DNA of 64,000 bases, taken from Rickettsiales bacterium. GTDB taxonomy: Bacteria > Pseudomonadota > Alphaproteobacteria > Rickettsiales > JABCZZ01. Under the pieces are notes generated by a model, which saw only the letters and a program-made list of their open reading frames with translations, was not told where the DNA came from and did not search any database. Of the stretch, positions 1-9,032 are shown one piece after another. The translations under genes were made by a program, and so were the position numbers. The stretch covers positions 124,001-188,000 of the forward strand of contig DASTXE010000006.1 of NCBI GenBank assembly GCA_035765535.1, given 5' to 3'. Every line of letters begins with the position of its first letter. Within the stretch, counting starts at the first letter, position 1.

Positions 1-2
1 GT

Positions 3-2492
3 AAATACCACCCGCACGGCGACTCCGCGATTTACGACTCCCTGGTCCGTATGGCACAGCCCTTCTCCATGCGCTTGCCGCTGGTGGATGGCCAGGGTAA
101 CTTCGGCTCCATGGACGGCGACAACGCAGCGGCAATGCGTTACACGGAATCCCGTCTTGCCAAAGCCGCCCATGCCTTGCTGACCGATATCGATAAAGAC
201 ACAATCGATTTCCAGGATAACTATGACGGTTCGGAAAAAGAACCCACCGTTATTCCGGCGCAGTTCCCCAATATCCTCGTCAACGGCGCAGGCGGTATCG
301 CTGTGGGTATGGCAACGAATATTCCACCGCACAATTTGGGTGAAGTGGTCGATGCGTGCTGCCTCTATATCGACAATAACGATGTCACCATCGACGAAAT
401 GATGCAGGTCTGCCCCGGTCCGGACTTCCCCACCGGCGCTATCATCCTCGGCCGCACAGGCAGCCATAGCGCGATGCATACCGGCCGTGGCTCAGTCATT
501 ATGCGCGGCAAAGCCGAAATTGAAGATCTCAAGGGCGGCAAACAGGCCATCATTATCACCGAAATTCCGTATCAGGTGAACAAGGCGCGCATGGTTGAGC
601 GTATCGCCGAACTGGTGAAGGAAAAACGCATCGAAGGCATTTCCGATCTGCGCGACGAATCCGACAAGCAAGGCGTGCGCGTGGTCGTGGAAGTGAAAAA
701 AGAAGCGGTGGCCGAAGTCGTACTGAACCAGCTTTACAGCTACACCCCGCTGCAAACCTCGTTCGGCGTGAATATGCTGGCTATCGACCAGGGCCGCCCG
801 CGCCTCATGAACCTGAAACAGGTGATTGAAGCGTTTGTGAACTTCCGCGAAGAAGTCATCACGCGCCGCACTTTGTTCCTGCTCAACAAAGCCCGCGACC
901 GCGCCCATGTATTAATCGGCCTTGCAATTGCCGTTGCCAATATCGACGAAGTAATCCGGGTTATCCGCGCCGCAGCCGATCCGGTTATTGCAAAGAACGA
1001 ACTGATGGCCCGCAGCTGGGAAGCGCACGATGTCGGCGCGCTGCTGGCACTTGTGGACGATTCCGGCAACAGGATCGAAGACGGCAAGATCAGATTTACC
1101 GAAACGCAGGCAAAAGCCATTCTGGAACTGCGTCTGCAGCGCCTGACCGGTCTGGAACGCAGCAAAATCGACGAAGAACTGCAGCAGCTCGCCGGTGAAA
1201 TCAGCGAATGCCTGTCTATTCTCGGCTCGCGTGAAAAACTGTTGGGCATCCTGAAAGACGAATTACTGAAAGCGCGTGAAGAATTCGCCACCCCGCGCCG
1301 TACCGTATTTGAGGAATCCGATTCCGATATCGACATCGAATCGCTCATTCAGAAAGAAGATATGGTCGTTACCGTCACCCTCGGCGGTTATATCAAGCGC
1401 GTACCGCTTTCCGCCTACCGCGCACAGCGTCGCGGTGGCAAAGGCAAGCAGGCAATGGCCGTTCGCGATGAGGATATCACGACCGAAGTCTTCGCCACCA
1501 ACACCCACACCCCTGTATTGTTCTTCTCGAACTACGGTAAGGTGTACAAACTCAAAGTTTACCGCCTGCCACTGGGCACAGCACAGGCGCGCGGCAAAGC
1601 GCTGGTCAATATCTTCCCGCTGGCCGAAGGCGAAACAATTACGAACTTCATGCCGCTGCCGGAAGACGAAACCCAGTGGGATAACATGCATATCATGTTT
1701 GCCACCGCATCGGGCAACGTGCGCCGTAACGATCTTTCGGACTTCCATGACATTCGCGCCAATGGCAAAATCGCTATGAAGCTCGATGAAGGCGACAAGC
1801 TTATCGGTGTCATGACCTGCAAGGAAACCGACCAGATCCTACTGGCGGCAAGATCCGGTAAGTGTGTGCGCTTCCCGGTCGATGCCGTCCGCGTCTTCAA
1901 GAGCCGCACATCCGACGGTGTGCGCGGCATGAAACTGGCCGAGGGTGACGAGCTTATCTCCATGTCGGTGCTAGGAGGCATCGAATCCACGACCGAAGAG
2001 CGTGTGGCATATCTGAAAATGGCTGCCCAGCGCCGCCGCGCCGGGGATGAAGATACTGAAGTCAGCGCACCGGATGAAGAAGAAGCTGGCGTTCAGGCGA
2101 TCACATTGACGGAAGAACGCTACGCCGAACTCGCAGCCGCGGAGCAGTTCCTGCTGACGATCACGGAAAACGGCTACGGCAAACGCAGTTCCGCTTATGA
2201 ATACCGCGTCACGAACCGTGGCGGTTCCGGCATCGTCGGCATCGTGACCTCGGCACGTAATGGCGGTGTGATTGCAAGCTTCCCGATTGAGGATGACGAT
2301 CAGATCATGCTCATGACGAACAAGGCAAAGCTCATCCGCACGCCGGTGAAGGACATTCGCATTGCTGGCCGCAACACGCAGGGCGTTACGATTCTGAAGA
2401 CCGCCGAAGGTGAAAAAGTCGTCTCCGCCACTTCCGTCAAGGAAGACGAGTCGGCAGCCGGCGAGCAGGACGAAGAAGCTACGGAAGAATAA
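3..2492 (+). CDS. gyrA: DNA gyrase subunit A, 5'-truncated by window edge
   Basis: This is the breakage-reunion subunit of the type II topoisomerase that introduces negative supercoils. The frame is open from base 3, so the gene starts left of the window; the first residues match about E. coli residue 76. The quinolone-determining segment reads [12 protein letters not shown], with Ser at the position-83 equivalent (bases 24-26) and Asp at the position-87 equivalent (36-38), the usual susceptible residues. The catalytic tyrosine lies in AAAMRYTE. A GyrA box (QRRGGKG) opens the C-terminal beta-pinwheel domain, which separates it from ParC. An acidic stretch rich in Glu and Asp interrupts the pinwheel region and another ends the protein. 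An SDR gene follows after 10 bases, probably co-transcribed. Confidence 0.98.
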   Translation, partial: KYHPHGDSAIYDSLVRMAQPFSMRLPLVDGQGNFGSMDGDNAAAMRYTESRLAKAAHALLTDIDKDTIDFQDNYDGSEKEPTVIPAQFPNILVNGAGGIAVGMATNIPPHNLGEVVDACCLYIDNNDVTIDEMMQVCPGPDFPTGAIILGRTGSHSAMHTGRGSVIMRGKAEIEDLKGGKQAIIITEIPYQVNKARMVERIAELVKEKRIEGISDLRDESDKQGVRVVVEVKKEAVAEVVLNQLYSYTPLQTSFGVNMLAIDQGRPRLMNLKQVIEAFVNFREEVITRRTLFLLNKARDRAHVLIGLAIAVANIDEVIRVIRAAADPVIAKNELMARSWEAHDVGALLALVDDSGNRIEDGKIRFTETQAKAILELRLQRLTGLERSKIDEELQQLAGEISECLSILGSREKLLGILKDELLKAREEFATPRRTVFEESDSDIDIESLIQKEDMVVTVTLGGYIKRVPLSAYRAQRRGGKGKQAMAVRDEDITTEVFATNTHTPVLFFSNYGKVYKLKVYRLPLGTAQARGKALVNIFPLAEGETITNFMPLPEDETQWDNMHIMFATASGNVRRNDLSDFHDIRANGKIAMKLDEGDKLIGVMTCKETDQILLAARSGKCVRFPVDAVRVFKSRTSDGVRGMKLAEGDELISMSVLGGIESTTEERVAYLKMAAQRRRAGDEDTEVSAPDEEEAGVQAITLTEERYAELAAAEQFLLTITENGYGKRSSAYEYRVTNRGGSGIVGIVTSARNGGVIASFPIEDDDQIMLMTNKAKLIRTPVKDIRIAGRNTQGVTILKTAEGEKVVSATSVKEDESAAGEQDEEATEE

Positions 2493-2502
2493 TCGTCTGT
2501 AG

Positions 2503-3267
2503 ATGCCAAGCAGCAGCACCAACATCCTCATCACGGGAGCAAGCAGCGGTCTGGGCGCAGCACTGGCAAAGGCCTATGCCATGCCAGGTGTTGTGCTGGG
2601 CCTGATGGGCCGCAACCAGGAACGGCTTAAGGAAGTCGCGGACTACTGCACCCGCAAAGGCGCCAAGGTCGAAGTCGGCCTCGCGGATGTGCGGGATGAT
2701 GAAATCATGTCCGACTGGATTGAGCATTTCGATGACAGACACCCTGTCGACCTGCTGATCGCCAATGCTGGCGTTTCCGCCGGAGCTGGCGGGCAAAAAG
2801 AGTCCCAGAAAAAACTGCGCGAGATATTTGCCGTCAATATAGACGGTGTGCTCAATAGCGTGCTGCCGATCATCCCGCGCATGCAGCAGCGCCGTCAGGG
2901 CCATATCGCCGTTATGAGCTCGCTCGCAGGTATTCGCGGACTGCCGAGCTGCCCCGCCTACAGCGCAAGCAAGAATGCGGTGCGCGCATTCGGTGAAGGA
3001 CTTCGCGGCGACCTGAAACAGGACGGCGTGCATGTCTCCGTCATTTGCCCCGGTTATATCAAAACACCGATGACGGACGTCAATGAATTCCCCATGCCAT
3101 TCATTATGAGCGCAGAACGTGCAGCCGATATCATCATGGGTGGTATACAAAAAAATAAAGCGAGGATTGCATTCCCGCTTGCACTTTACCTTCCCCTGTG
3201 GCTTATATCCTGCCTGCCGGTGGCGCTGACCGACCCGTTATTCGCGTTGCTGCCGAAAAAGAAATAG
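2503..3267 (+). CDS. SDR-family NAD(P)-dependent oxidoreductase
   Basis: A classical short-chain dehydrogenase/reductase of 254 residues. The Rossmann glycine motif TGASSGLG is at residues 11-18, NAG at 88-90, the catalytic Ser at 139/140, Tyr153 and Lys157 in YSASK, and PGYIKTPM follows. The C-terminal 30 residues are hydrophobic and end in three lysines, suggesting association with the inner membrane. The substrate cannot be read from the sequence; members of this subgroup are often annotated as acyl or sugar reductases. It begins 10 bases after the gyrA stop, without a clear strong ribosome binding site. Confidence 0.9.
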   Translation: MPSSSTNILITGASSGLGAALAKAYAMPGVVLGLMGRNQERLKEVADYCTRKGAKVEVGLADVRDDEIMSDWIEHFDDRHPVDLLIANAGVSAGAGGQKESQKKLREIFAVNIDGVLNSVLPIIPRMQQRRQGHIAVMSSLAGIRGLPSCPAYSASKNAVRAFGEGLRGDLKQDGVHVSVICPGYIKTPMTDVNEFPMPFIMSAERAADIIMGGIQKNKARIAFPLALYLPLWLISCLPVALTDPLFALLPKKK

Positions 3268-3296
3268 TAAATAATTTGCACATCGGCTACACGGAA

Positions 3297-3312
3297 GAGT
3301 TGTACGCAACTC
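3297..3312. other. Short perfect hairpin between SDR gene and dapD
   Basis: A 6-bp perfect inverted repeat (GAGTTG/CAACTC) with a TACG loop lies 30 bases after the SDR stop. No T-run follows, so it is at best a weak terminator or an mRNA processing site. Low confidence in any function. Confidence 0.35.
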
Positions 3313-3381
3313 CTCTGGGGGATAGTACTGTGCATACCTAAACGAGGCGGATGCCTTGAAAGAAAAAGGAAGACGAAGGCC

Positions 3382-4218
3382 ATGACGTTACAGACGACCA
3401 TCGAAGCCGCATGGGAAAACCGCGACGGCATCAATACCGCCACAAAAGGTGAAGTGCGCGACGCCGTTGAAACAATCATCGGGCAGCTCGATTCCGGCAC
3501 GTTGCGCGTCGCCGAAAAAACAGCCTCCGGCTGGCAGGTGAATCAGTGGGTAAAAAAGGCGATTCTGATTTCCTTCCGTCTGAACGACATGGAGCTCGTC
3601 CGCGGTCCAATCTATCATGACGGCAACAGCCCGTCCTACTGGTATGATAAGGTTCCCTCTAAATTCGCAGGCTGGGATAAAGACACTTATGCAAATGCAA
3701 AGTTCCGCTCCGTACCGGGCTGCTTTGTGCGCCGCGGCTCTTATATCGCCCCGAATGTCGTTTTGATGCCATCTTTCGTGAATCTCGGCGCTTATGTCGG
3801 CGAAGGCACGATGGTGGATACCTGGACGACGATCGGCAGCTGCGCTCAGATCGGCAGGCATTGCCATATTTCCGGCGGTGTCGGTATCGGCGGCGTGCTG
3901 GAACCCCTGCAGGCCGGCCCCGTCATTATCGAGGATAACTGCTTCATCGGCGCACGCAGCGAAATCGCCGAGGGCGTGGTCGTGGAAACAGGTTCCGTGA
4001 TTTCGATGGGTGTTTACATCGGCGCTTCGACCAAGATTGTCGATCGTGAAAACGGTGAAATCATCTATGGCCGCGTTCCGGCTTACTCGGTGGTGGTATC
4101 CGGCTCACTGCCAGGCAAAACGCCGAATTCCCCTTCCCTTTACTGCGCCGTCATCGTCAAACGCGTTGACGAAAAGACGCGCAGCAAGACCGGGATCAAC
4201 GAATTACTCCGTGATTAA
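3382..4218 (+). CDS. dapD: Tetrahydrodipicolinate N-succinyltransferase
   Basis: This enzyme transfers succinyl from succinyl-CoA to tetrahydrodipicolinate in the succinylase branch of meso-diaminopimelate/lysine synthesis, feeding both protein and peptidoglycan. The 278-residue length is normal. The N-terminal helical part is followed by hexapeptide repeats of a left-handed beta-helix (for example [18 protein letters not shown] and [20 protein letters not shown]), the hallmark of the trimeric family. The gene ends in an overlap of 15 bases with the convergent ankyrin gene, so both mRNAs share antisense 3' ends. A purine-rich AGGAAGACGAAGG stretch precedes the start and includes a plausible ribosome binding site. 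Confidence 0.97.
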   Translation: MTLQTTIEAAWENRDGINTATKGEVRDAVETIIGQLDSGTLRVAEKTASGWQVNQWVKKAILISFRLNDMELVRGPIYHDGNSPSYWYDKVPSKFAGWDKDTYANAKFRSVPGCFVRRGSYIAPNVVLMPSFVNLGAYVGEGTMVDTWTTIGSCAQIGRHCHISGGVGIGGVLEPLQAGPVIIEDNCFIGARSEIAEGVVVETGSVISMGVYIGASTKIVDRENGEIIYGRVPAYSVVVSGSLPGKTPNSPSLYCAVIVKRVDEKTRSKTGINELLRD

Positions 4219-5094
4219 GGCCTGAATTACCACTGAATCGCCCATATGCTCCGCAAGCTGAAGCGCCGTATATCCGTTACGGTCTTCAATAGCGCGGTTA
4301 GCATTGCGTTTGACCAGCAGGCGCACCGCATTGGGTGAGTCATTTTTCACGGCAGCAATCAACGGCGTGTCACCTTGCGCATTAATCATATCGATATCAC
4401 GCCCCTTCGTGTTGAGCAGGCTGCGTAAGCCATTGATATCGTCGTTGAGGATCGTGGTATAAACCATTGTATCGTAATCCTGTTCAGAATACGCCATTGG
4501 CAAATGACGATTCTGCTTATCATAGGATTTGTTATAGATCGTGCTCGGCAGGCGGTAAGATGTCACCGGCTCAACAGGAATCGCCTTCGCAACCATCACT
4601 TTTCCTTTGTGATGATGCTTTGCATGCTTCTTATGTTTGCCATGATGCTTGGATTTAACCGGAGTTTCCTTTGGAGCTTCGCTGGTATCGGCAGTTTGCT
4701 TCGGCGCCTCTTCAGCGGGAGCGGGCGGCATAGAAGGAGCGGCTAACTGCGGCATTTCGGAAGATGCGCTGCCGGGATGTTGCTCGCCGGGAAGATGCAG
4801 GGCTTCCGCACCCGTGGCCGGAAGCGGGGAAATAGGCGGTAATGATTGCTGTACCGGTGCCGCTGGAGGCAGCGACCGCTGCATGCCGCTATCAGACACC
4901 GGAGCAGGCGCAGGTGAAGGGGCCGGAACGAGCGCCGGTACCGATATGGGCGCTGGCGCAGCGCCGGGTGCAAGAACCGGAAGATCCTGTGCATCTACTG
5001 CTGGCGGCACGGCGGCATCCTGAGCCCAGAGAAGAGCCCCGCTGCTGACGTATAATACTGTAGCAAGTAATGCTGTTTTCTTCAAAATACGCAT
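4204..5094 (-). CDS. Exported proline-rich ankyrin-repeat protein
   Basis: A 296-residue secreted or periplasmic protein of unknown function. I chose the internal ATG ([10 protein letters not shown]) over one nine codons upstream because an AGGA ribosome binding site precedes it and it starts directly with a signal peptide (cleavage after ALLWA or WAQ). A long Pro/Ala-rich low-complexity linker follows, then a short His/Lys-rich block ([19 protein letters not shown]), then about 100 C-terminal residues with at least two recognisable ankyrin repeats ([25 protein letters not shown]). The basic His block could bind metal or anionic polymers; that is inference. It is convergent with dapD and divergent from gltX. 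Confidence 0.85.
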   Translation of the reverse strand: MRILKKTALLATVLYVSSGALLWAQDAAVPPAVDAQDLPVLAPGAAPAPISVPALVPAPSPAPAPVSDSGMQRSLPPAAPVQQSLPPISPLPATGAEALHLPGEQHPGSASSEMPQLAAPSMPPAPAEEAPKQTADTSEAPKETPVKSKHHGKHKKHAKHHHKGKVMVAKAIPVEPVTSYRLPSTIYNKSYDKQNRHLPMAYSEQDYDTMVYTTILNDDINGLRSLLNTKGRDIDMINAQGDTPLIAAVKNDSPNAVRLLVKRNANRAIEDRNGYTALQLAEHMGDSVVIQALITE

Positions 5095-5147
5095 GACAAA
5101 AGTCCTATGTTGTGTTGACACATAGGTTGGAGATTACCCGATAATGC

Positions 5148-5162
5148 TTAAATAATTGTTAA
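5148..5162. promoter_or_regulatory. TTAA-N7-TTAA CtrA-type site
   Basis: A perfect TTAA, seven bases, TTAA arrangement lies in the divergent region between the exported ankyrin gene and gltX. It matches the full consensus of the alphaproteobacterial cell-cycle regulator CtrA. The spacer is AT-rich, so a chance match is possible. Confidence 0.4.
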
Positions 5163-5226
5163 TGAGGGATAAAATAACTTATTTATAGTTTTTCCCTTGT
5201 AATGCGGGCATTTTGGCCTAAAAACG

Positions 5227-5245
5227 ATGTTAGCACACCTAACAT
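5227..5245. promoter_or_regulatory. Operator-like inverted repeat just upstream of gltX
   Basis: Perfect 7-bp arms ATGTTAG/CTAACAT are separated by five bases and end 12 bases before the gltX ATG. No ribosome binding site is visible between the repeat and the start. It may be an operator or an mRNA hairpin limiting gltX translation. Confidence 0.45.
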
Positions 5246-5257
5246 TTATAGCTCCCA

Positions 5258-6574
5258 ATGACTGTTTTCGTCCGTTTCGCTCCTTCGCCCACCGGCTACC
5301 TGCATGCCGGTAACATCCGAACCGCTCTGGTAAATTACCTGTTTGCGCGCGCGGCAGGCGGGCGTTTCATGCTGCGTCTGGACGATACGGACACGGAGCG
5401 TTCAAAAGCGGAATATGAAGCTGCCATTGAAGAGGATTTGCGCTGGCTAGGCATGCAGTGGGACGATTTTAAGAAACAGTCCGACCGCTTTACATCTTAT
5501 GAACAGGCAAAACAGAAGCTTATAGCGTCTGGCAGGCTTTATCCATGCTATGAAACCGCGGCAGAACTGGACATGCAACGCAAGCTTCAGGCCGGACGCG
5601 GCCAGCCGCCGATCTATAACCGCGCGGCCCTGCAGCTAACACCGGAACAAAAAGCGAAATACGAAGCCGAAGGCCACAAGCCCCATTACCGTTTCCTGCT
5701 GGAAGATAAACCTATCGTGTGGAACGACCTTGTGCGCGGTGAAGTCCGCTTCCAGGGGGCGCATGTGAGCGATCCCGTGCTGATTCGCGAGGACGGCGTG
5801 CCGCTTTACACGCTGGCTTCCGTGGTGGATGACGGCGAAATGGGCATCACCCATATACTGCGCGGCGAAGACCATGTCAGCAACACTGCCGTACAGTTCC
5901 AGATATTTGAAGCACTGGGCTTCACTCCGCCGCAGTTCGGCCATCTGGCGCTGCTGAAAACCAAGGAAGGTGAGCTTTCCAAACGTGTGGGCGGCAACGA
6001 TATACGAGGCTTGCGCGAAGCCGGCATCGAACCGATGACTATTAATAGCCTGCTTGCCAAACTCGGCACGAGCGATCCTGTTGAACCCTTTACGGATATG
6101 AAAGAACTGATAGAATCTTTCGATATCAAAAAATTTGGTCGCGCTGCCGCAAATTATGACCCGCAGGAGCTGGAACGGCTGAACGAGAAGCTGCTGCATA
6201 AGCTTCCTTTCTCTAGTGTAAAAGAAAGGCTTAGCTTCGCTGATGAGCCATTCTGGCTTTCCATACGCGCTAATCTTAAGACACTCGCCGAAGCCAAAAG
6301 CTGGTGGGATATTATCCATGGCGAAGTCAATGCCCCTGTAGTCGATGCTTCGTATCTACAGGACGCGCTGGCGCTGCTGCCGCCTGAGCCATGGGATGAA
6401 ACCGCATGGGGCACATGGACAAAAGCCATCTCCGCCAAAACCGGCCGCAAAGGCAAGGAACTGTTCCTGCCGCTCAGGCTGGCGCTGACAGGAGTCGAAC
6501 ACGGACCGGAAATGAAGCAGTTGCTTCCACTCATCGGTTATAACAAGGTCGCACAAAGGCTAAATAAGATATGA
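5258..6574 (+). CDS. gltX: Glutamate-tRNA ligase
   Basis: A class I aminoacyl-tRNA synthetase that charges tRNA with glutamate. The N-terminal PSPTGYLHAGN (residues 9-19) is the HIGH-type signature and ELSKR is the KMSKS-type loop. At 438 residues it is shorter than most GltX, but includes the anticodon-binding region. Alphaproteobacteria often carry two GltX paralogues, one able to charge tRNA-Gln for the transamidation route; I cannot decide which one this is. Its stop codon overlaps the cysS start (ATGA), so the two synthetases are translationally coupled. Confidence 0.95.
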   Translation: MTVFVRFAPSPTGYLHAGNIRTALVNYLFARAAGGRFMLRLDDTDTERSKAEYEAAIEEDLRWLGMQWDDFKKQSDRFTSYEQAKQKLIASGRLYPCYETAAELDMQRKLQAGRGQPPIYNRAALQLTPEQKAKYEAEGHKPHYRFLLEDKPIVWNDLVRGEVRFQGAHVSDPVLIREDGVPLYTLASVVDDGEMGITHILRGEDHVSNTAVQFQIFEALGFTPPQFGHLALLKTKEGELSKRVGGNDIRGLREAGIEPMTINSLLAKLGTSDPVEPFTDMKELIESFDIKKFGRAAANYDPQELERLNEKLLHKLPFSSVKERLSFADEPFWLSIRANLKTLAEAKSWWDIIHGEVNAPVVDASYLQDALALLPPEPWDETAWGTWTKAISAKTGRKGKELFLPLRLALTGVEHGPEMKQLLPLIGYNKVAQRLNKI

Positions 6575-7893
6575 TACACCTGTACAATACCCTCACCCGC
6601 CAGAAGGAAGCTTTCACGCCGATGGATGTGCAGAATGTGCGCATGTATGTATGCGGCCCTACGGTGTATGACCGCGCGCATCTCGGCAATGCACGCTCCG
6701 TAGTGGTGTATGATGTATTGTACCGCCTGCTGAAACACACCTACCCGAAAGTCACCTACATCCGCAACATCACGGATGTGGACGACAAGATCAATACCGC
6801 AGCCAAAAACCAGAAAATCACCATTCAGGAACTGACACAGAAAGTCACGGGCTGGTTCCATGATGACATGGCCGCACTGAACGTATTGAATCCGGATAAA
6901 GAGCCAAAGGCCACCGAGCATATCAGACAGATGATCGCGATGATCGAGCAGCTGATCAAAAACAATATAGCCTATGTTTCGGAAGGCCATGTCTTGTTCA
7001 GCGTGTCGAGCTACGGCGCTGCTTACGGCGCACTCTCCGGCCGCGTGCAGGAAGAACTGGAATCCGGCGCGCGCATCAAGGTGGAATCCTACAAGCGCAA
7101 TCCGAACGATTTCGTACTGTGGAAACCTGCCGACGCGGAAGACGATGCATCGAGCGTCTTTGAAAGCCCATGGGGCAAAGGCAGACCGGGCTGGCATATC
7201 GAGTGCTCGGCCATGAGCACGGAATATCTGGGCCGCGATTTCGACATCCATGGCGGCGGTGCAGACCTCATGTTCCCGCACCATGAAAACGAGATCGCAC
7301 AGGCCTGCGGCGCTTACCCCGAATCGCACTTTGCCAAATACTGGGTGCATAACGGTTTCCTGACCGTCAACGGCGAAAAAATGAGCAAATCGCTAGGGAA
7401 TTTCATCACCGTGCGCGACCTGCTGGATAAAGGCATTAAGGGCGAAGTGATTCGTTATGCATTGCTTAAAACCAGATACCGCGAGCCGCTCGACTTCAAT
7501 GAAAAGCTCATGGAAGACGCAAAGAAAGAACTGGATGGCTTTTACCGCAAGCTCTCGGAAGGAGCTGCAACTAATAATATGAGCGCTGACTTCCTGGCGG
7601 CATTGCATGACGATATGAATTTCCCCAAGGCACTCAGCGCCTTGCACGCCTGCACACCGGAAGAGTTACGCACTGCAGGTAGTATTCTCGGCATTCTCCA
7701 GCAGAATCCAGAAGAATGGTTCAAAGGCGATACTTCCGACAGCGGTGACATTGACGCGCTTGTCGCCGCACGTATTGCCGCCAAAAAGGCAAAGAACTGG
7801 GCAGAAGCGGATAAAATACGTAATGACCTGAAAGCGCAGGGTATTATTCTGGAAGACCGTCCGGACGGCACCACCGACTGGCGCAGGGAATAG
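6571..7893 (+). CDS. cysS: Cysteine-tRNA ligase
   Basis: A class I synthetase that activates cysteine and charges tRNA-Cys. The motif MYVCGPTVYDRAHLGNAR contains the zinc-binding cysteine and the HIGH-like HLGN. Other zinc ligands are visible in WHIECSAMS and FPHHENEIAQ, and GEKMSKSLGNF is the KMSKS loop. The 440-residue length is slightly short but complete. It overlaps gltX by four bases. About 160 bases of AT-rich DNA without a gene separate it from the next reading frame. Confidence 0.97.
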   Translation: MIHLYNTLTRQKEAFTPMDVQNVRMYVCGPTVYDRAHLGNARSVVVYDVLYRLLKHTYPKVTYIRNITDVDDKINTAAKNQKITIQELTQKVTGWFHDDMAALNVLNPDKEPKATEHIRQMIAMIEQLIKNNIAYVSEGHVLFSVSSYGAAYGALSGRVQEELESGARIKVESYKRNPNDFVLWKPADAEDDASSVFESPWGKGRPGWHIECSAMSTEYLGRDFDIHGGGADLMFPHHENEIAQACGAYPESHFAKYWVHNGFLTVNGEKMSKSLGNFITVRDLLDKGIKGEVIRYALLKTRYREPLDFNEKLMEDAKKELDGFYRKLSEGAATNNMSADFLAALHDDMNFPKALSALHACTPEELRTAGSILGILQQNPEEWFKGDTSDSGDIDALVAARIAAKKAKNWAEADKIRNDLKAQGIILEDRPDGTTDWRRE

Positions 7894-8053
7894 TAAATTA
7901 TTTCAATCTCTTTGCGTAGGAAGCCCTGATTCTGCAACCTGCCTTCACTTTCCCTTCCCTTTTTATACACCTATTAAGGGAAAAGCGCTTAATATTCACA
8001 TAATTGTAACAATATTTTACGTGCACTTCGTGTAATATAAGAAATGTAGAAGA

Positions 8054-9016
8054 ATGCATTTCAGGCACACGATGGCAACTGCGCAGAACAACGCGGACAA
8101 TATTGCTGACCAGACGACAGCCCCCGACCGGCAGCAGGATAAACACGCTCCGAAACTGGCGCGTTCCTCCGGCAACATCAAACTGGATATGGCGCTATGG
8201 GGAGGCATTCAGGGAGTAGGCATATGGCTCTTTTCGCTCGTCGTCGCGGACTGGGCGCAAAGCGGCAAAGGCTTCCTGAATAAAGGATTTGAAGCGGGCC
8301 GCACCTGGCTTACGCCCCGCCTCGGTAAATTCGCAGAGAACAAAACATCCCAGAAAATATGGGGCAGCAGCAAGGAACAGTGGGCAAGCTCGATTGTCCT
8401 CACGCTGGCTTTATCGCTCGGAGGAACGATCCTGCTGCCGGTAACCAAATATTTTGAAGACCGGCGCACGCAGATTGCCGCATGGATCGACAAAAAACTC
8501 GGTCACGACGATATCGATCCCTCCCAGGTACGTCCGGAACCTAAACAGACATGGGGCAGCATGATCAAAGGCCGCCTGATGTCCCTCGGGCTTGGTTACG
8601 CTATTTTTGCGGCACTCGGCCCCCGCAGAGCGGGCAACGTACAAAGCGCAGTAGGCGATGTTGCAACCAACGCCATTCTTAAAGTCCGCCCGAACGCAAA
8701 CAGCCAGACCATTCGCAAATGGTCCGACCTTGCCGTCTTCGACCTGATCCTGACAACATTAACGGCTGGCACCGCCTATGTCGGCAGCCGTTTTAGCGCA
8801 AGCAAACATATGGAACAGAAATCGTCCGTAACGGAAGCGGTATCCCAATCTGCAGCCACCGGAGAAACCGTCATTATTCCCCCGCATGATGAAAGCGCAC
8901 ATATTCCGGTGGAACCCAAAACAAACAGATTACCGCAACCGCAGTCAAGCTGGCAGCAGGGGCAGGAAATACGTAAACAAGCCGCAACCTCCGCAACCGC
9001 GGCGGTGATACCGTAA
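8054..9016 (+). CDS. Conserved-looking membrane protein, first of a related pair
   Basis: I do not recognise this 320-residue protein. It has four probable membrane-associated segments (around the WGGIQGVGIWLFSLVV, IVLTLALSLGGTILL, MSLGLGYAIFAAL and DLILTTLTAGTAYV stretches), a soluble basic/acidic loop between the second and third, and a low-complexity polar C-terminus. The stretch from TILLPVTKYF to PEPKQT aligns by eye with the next protein (TIMTPLVKH to PEPRS), indicating an old duplication. The start could instead be the ATG six codons downstream (8072); neither has a strong ribosome binding site. The next gene follows after 16 bases, so an operon is likely. Confidence 0.75.
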   Translation: MHFRHTMATAQNNADNIADQTTAPDRQQDKHAPKLARSSGNIKLDMALWGGIQGVGIWLFSLVVADWAQSGKGFLNKGFEAGRTWLTPRLGKFAENKTSQKIWGSSKEQWASSIVLTLALSLGGTILLPVTKYFEDRRTQIAAWIDKKLGHDDIDPSQVRPEPKQTWGSMIKGRLMSLGLGYAIFAALGPRRAGNVQSAVGDVATNAILKVRPNANSQTIRKWSDLAVFDLILTTLTAGTAYVGSRFSASKHMEQKSSVTEAVSQSAATGETVIIPPHDESAHIPVEPKTNRLPQPQSSWQQGQEIRKQAATSATAAVIP

Positions 9017-9032
9017 GGATAAGCAACCGGAC

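Noticed and set aside
3-120. Quinolone-resistance changes in gyrA
   Set aside because: Ser and Asp at the 83 and 87 equivalents are the usual residues, so no resistance signature is present here.
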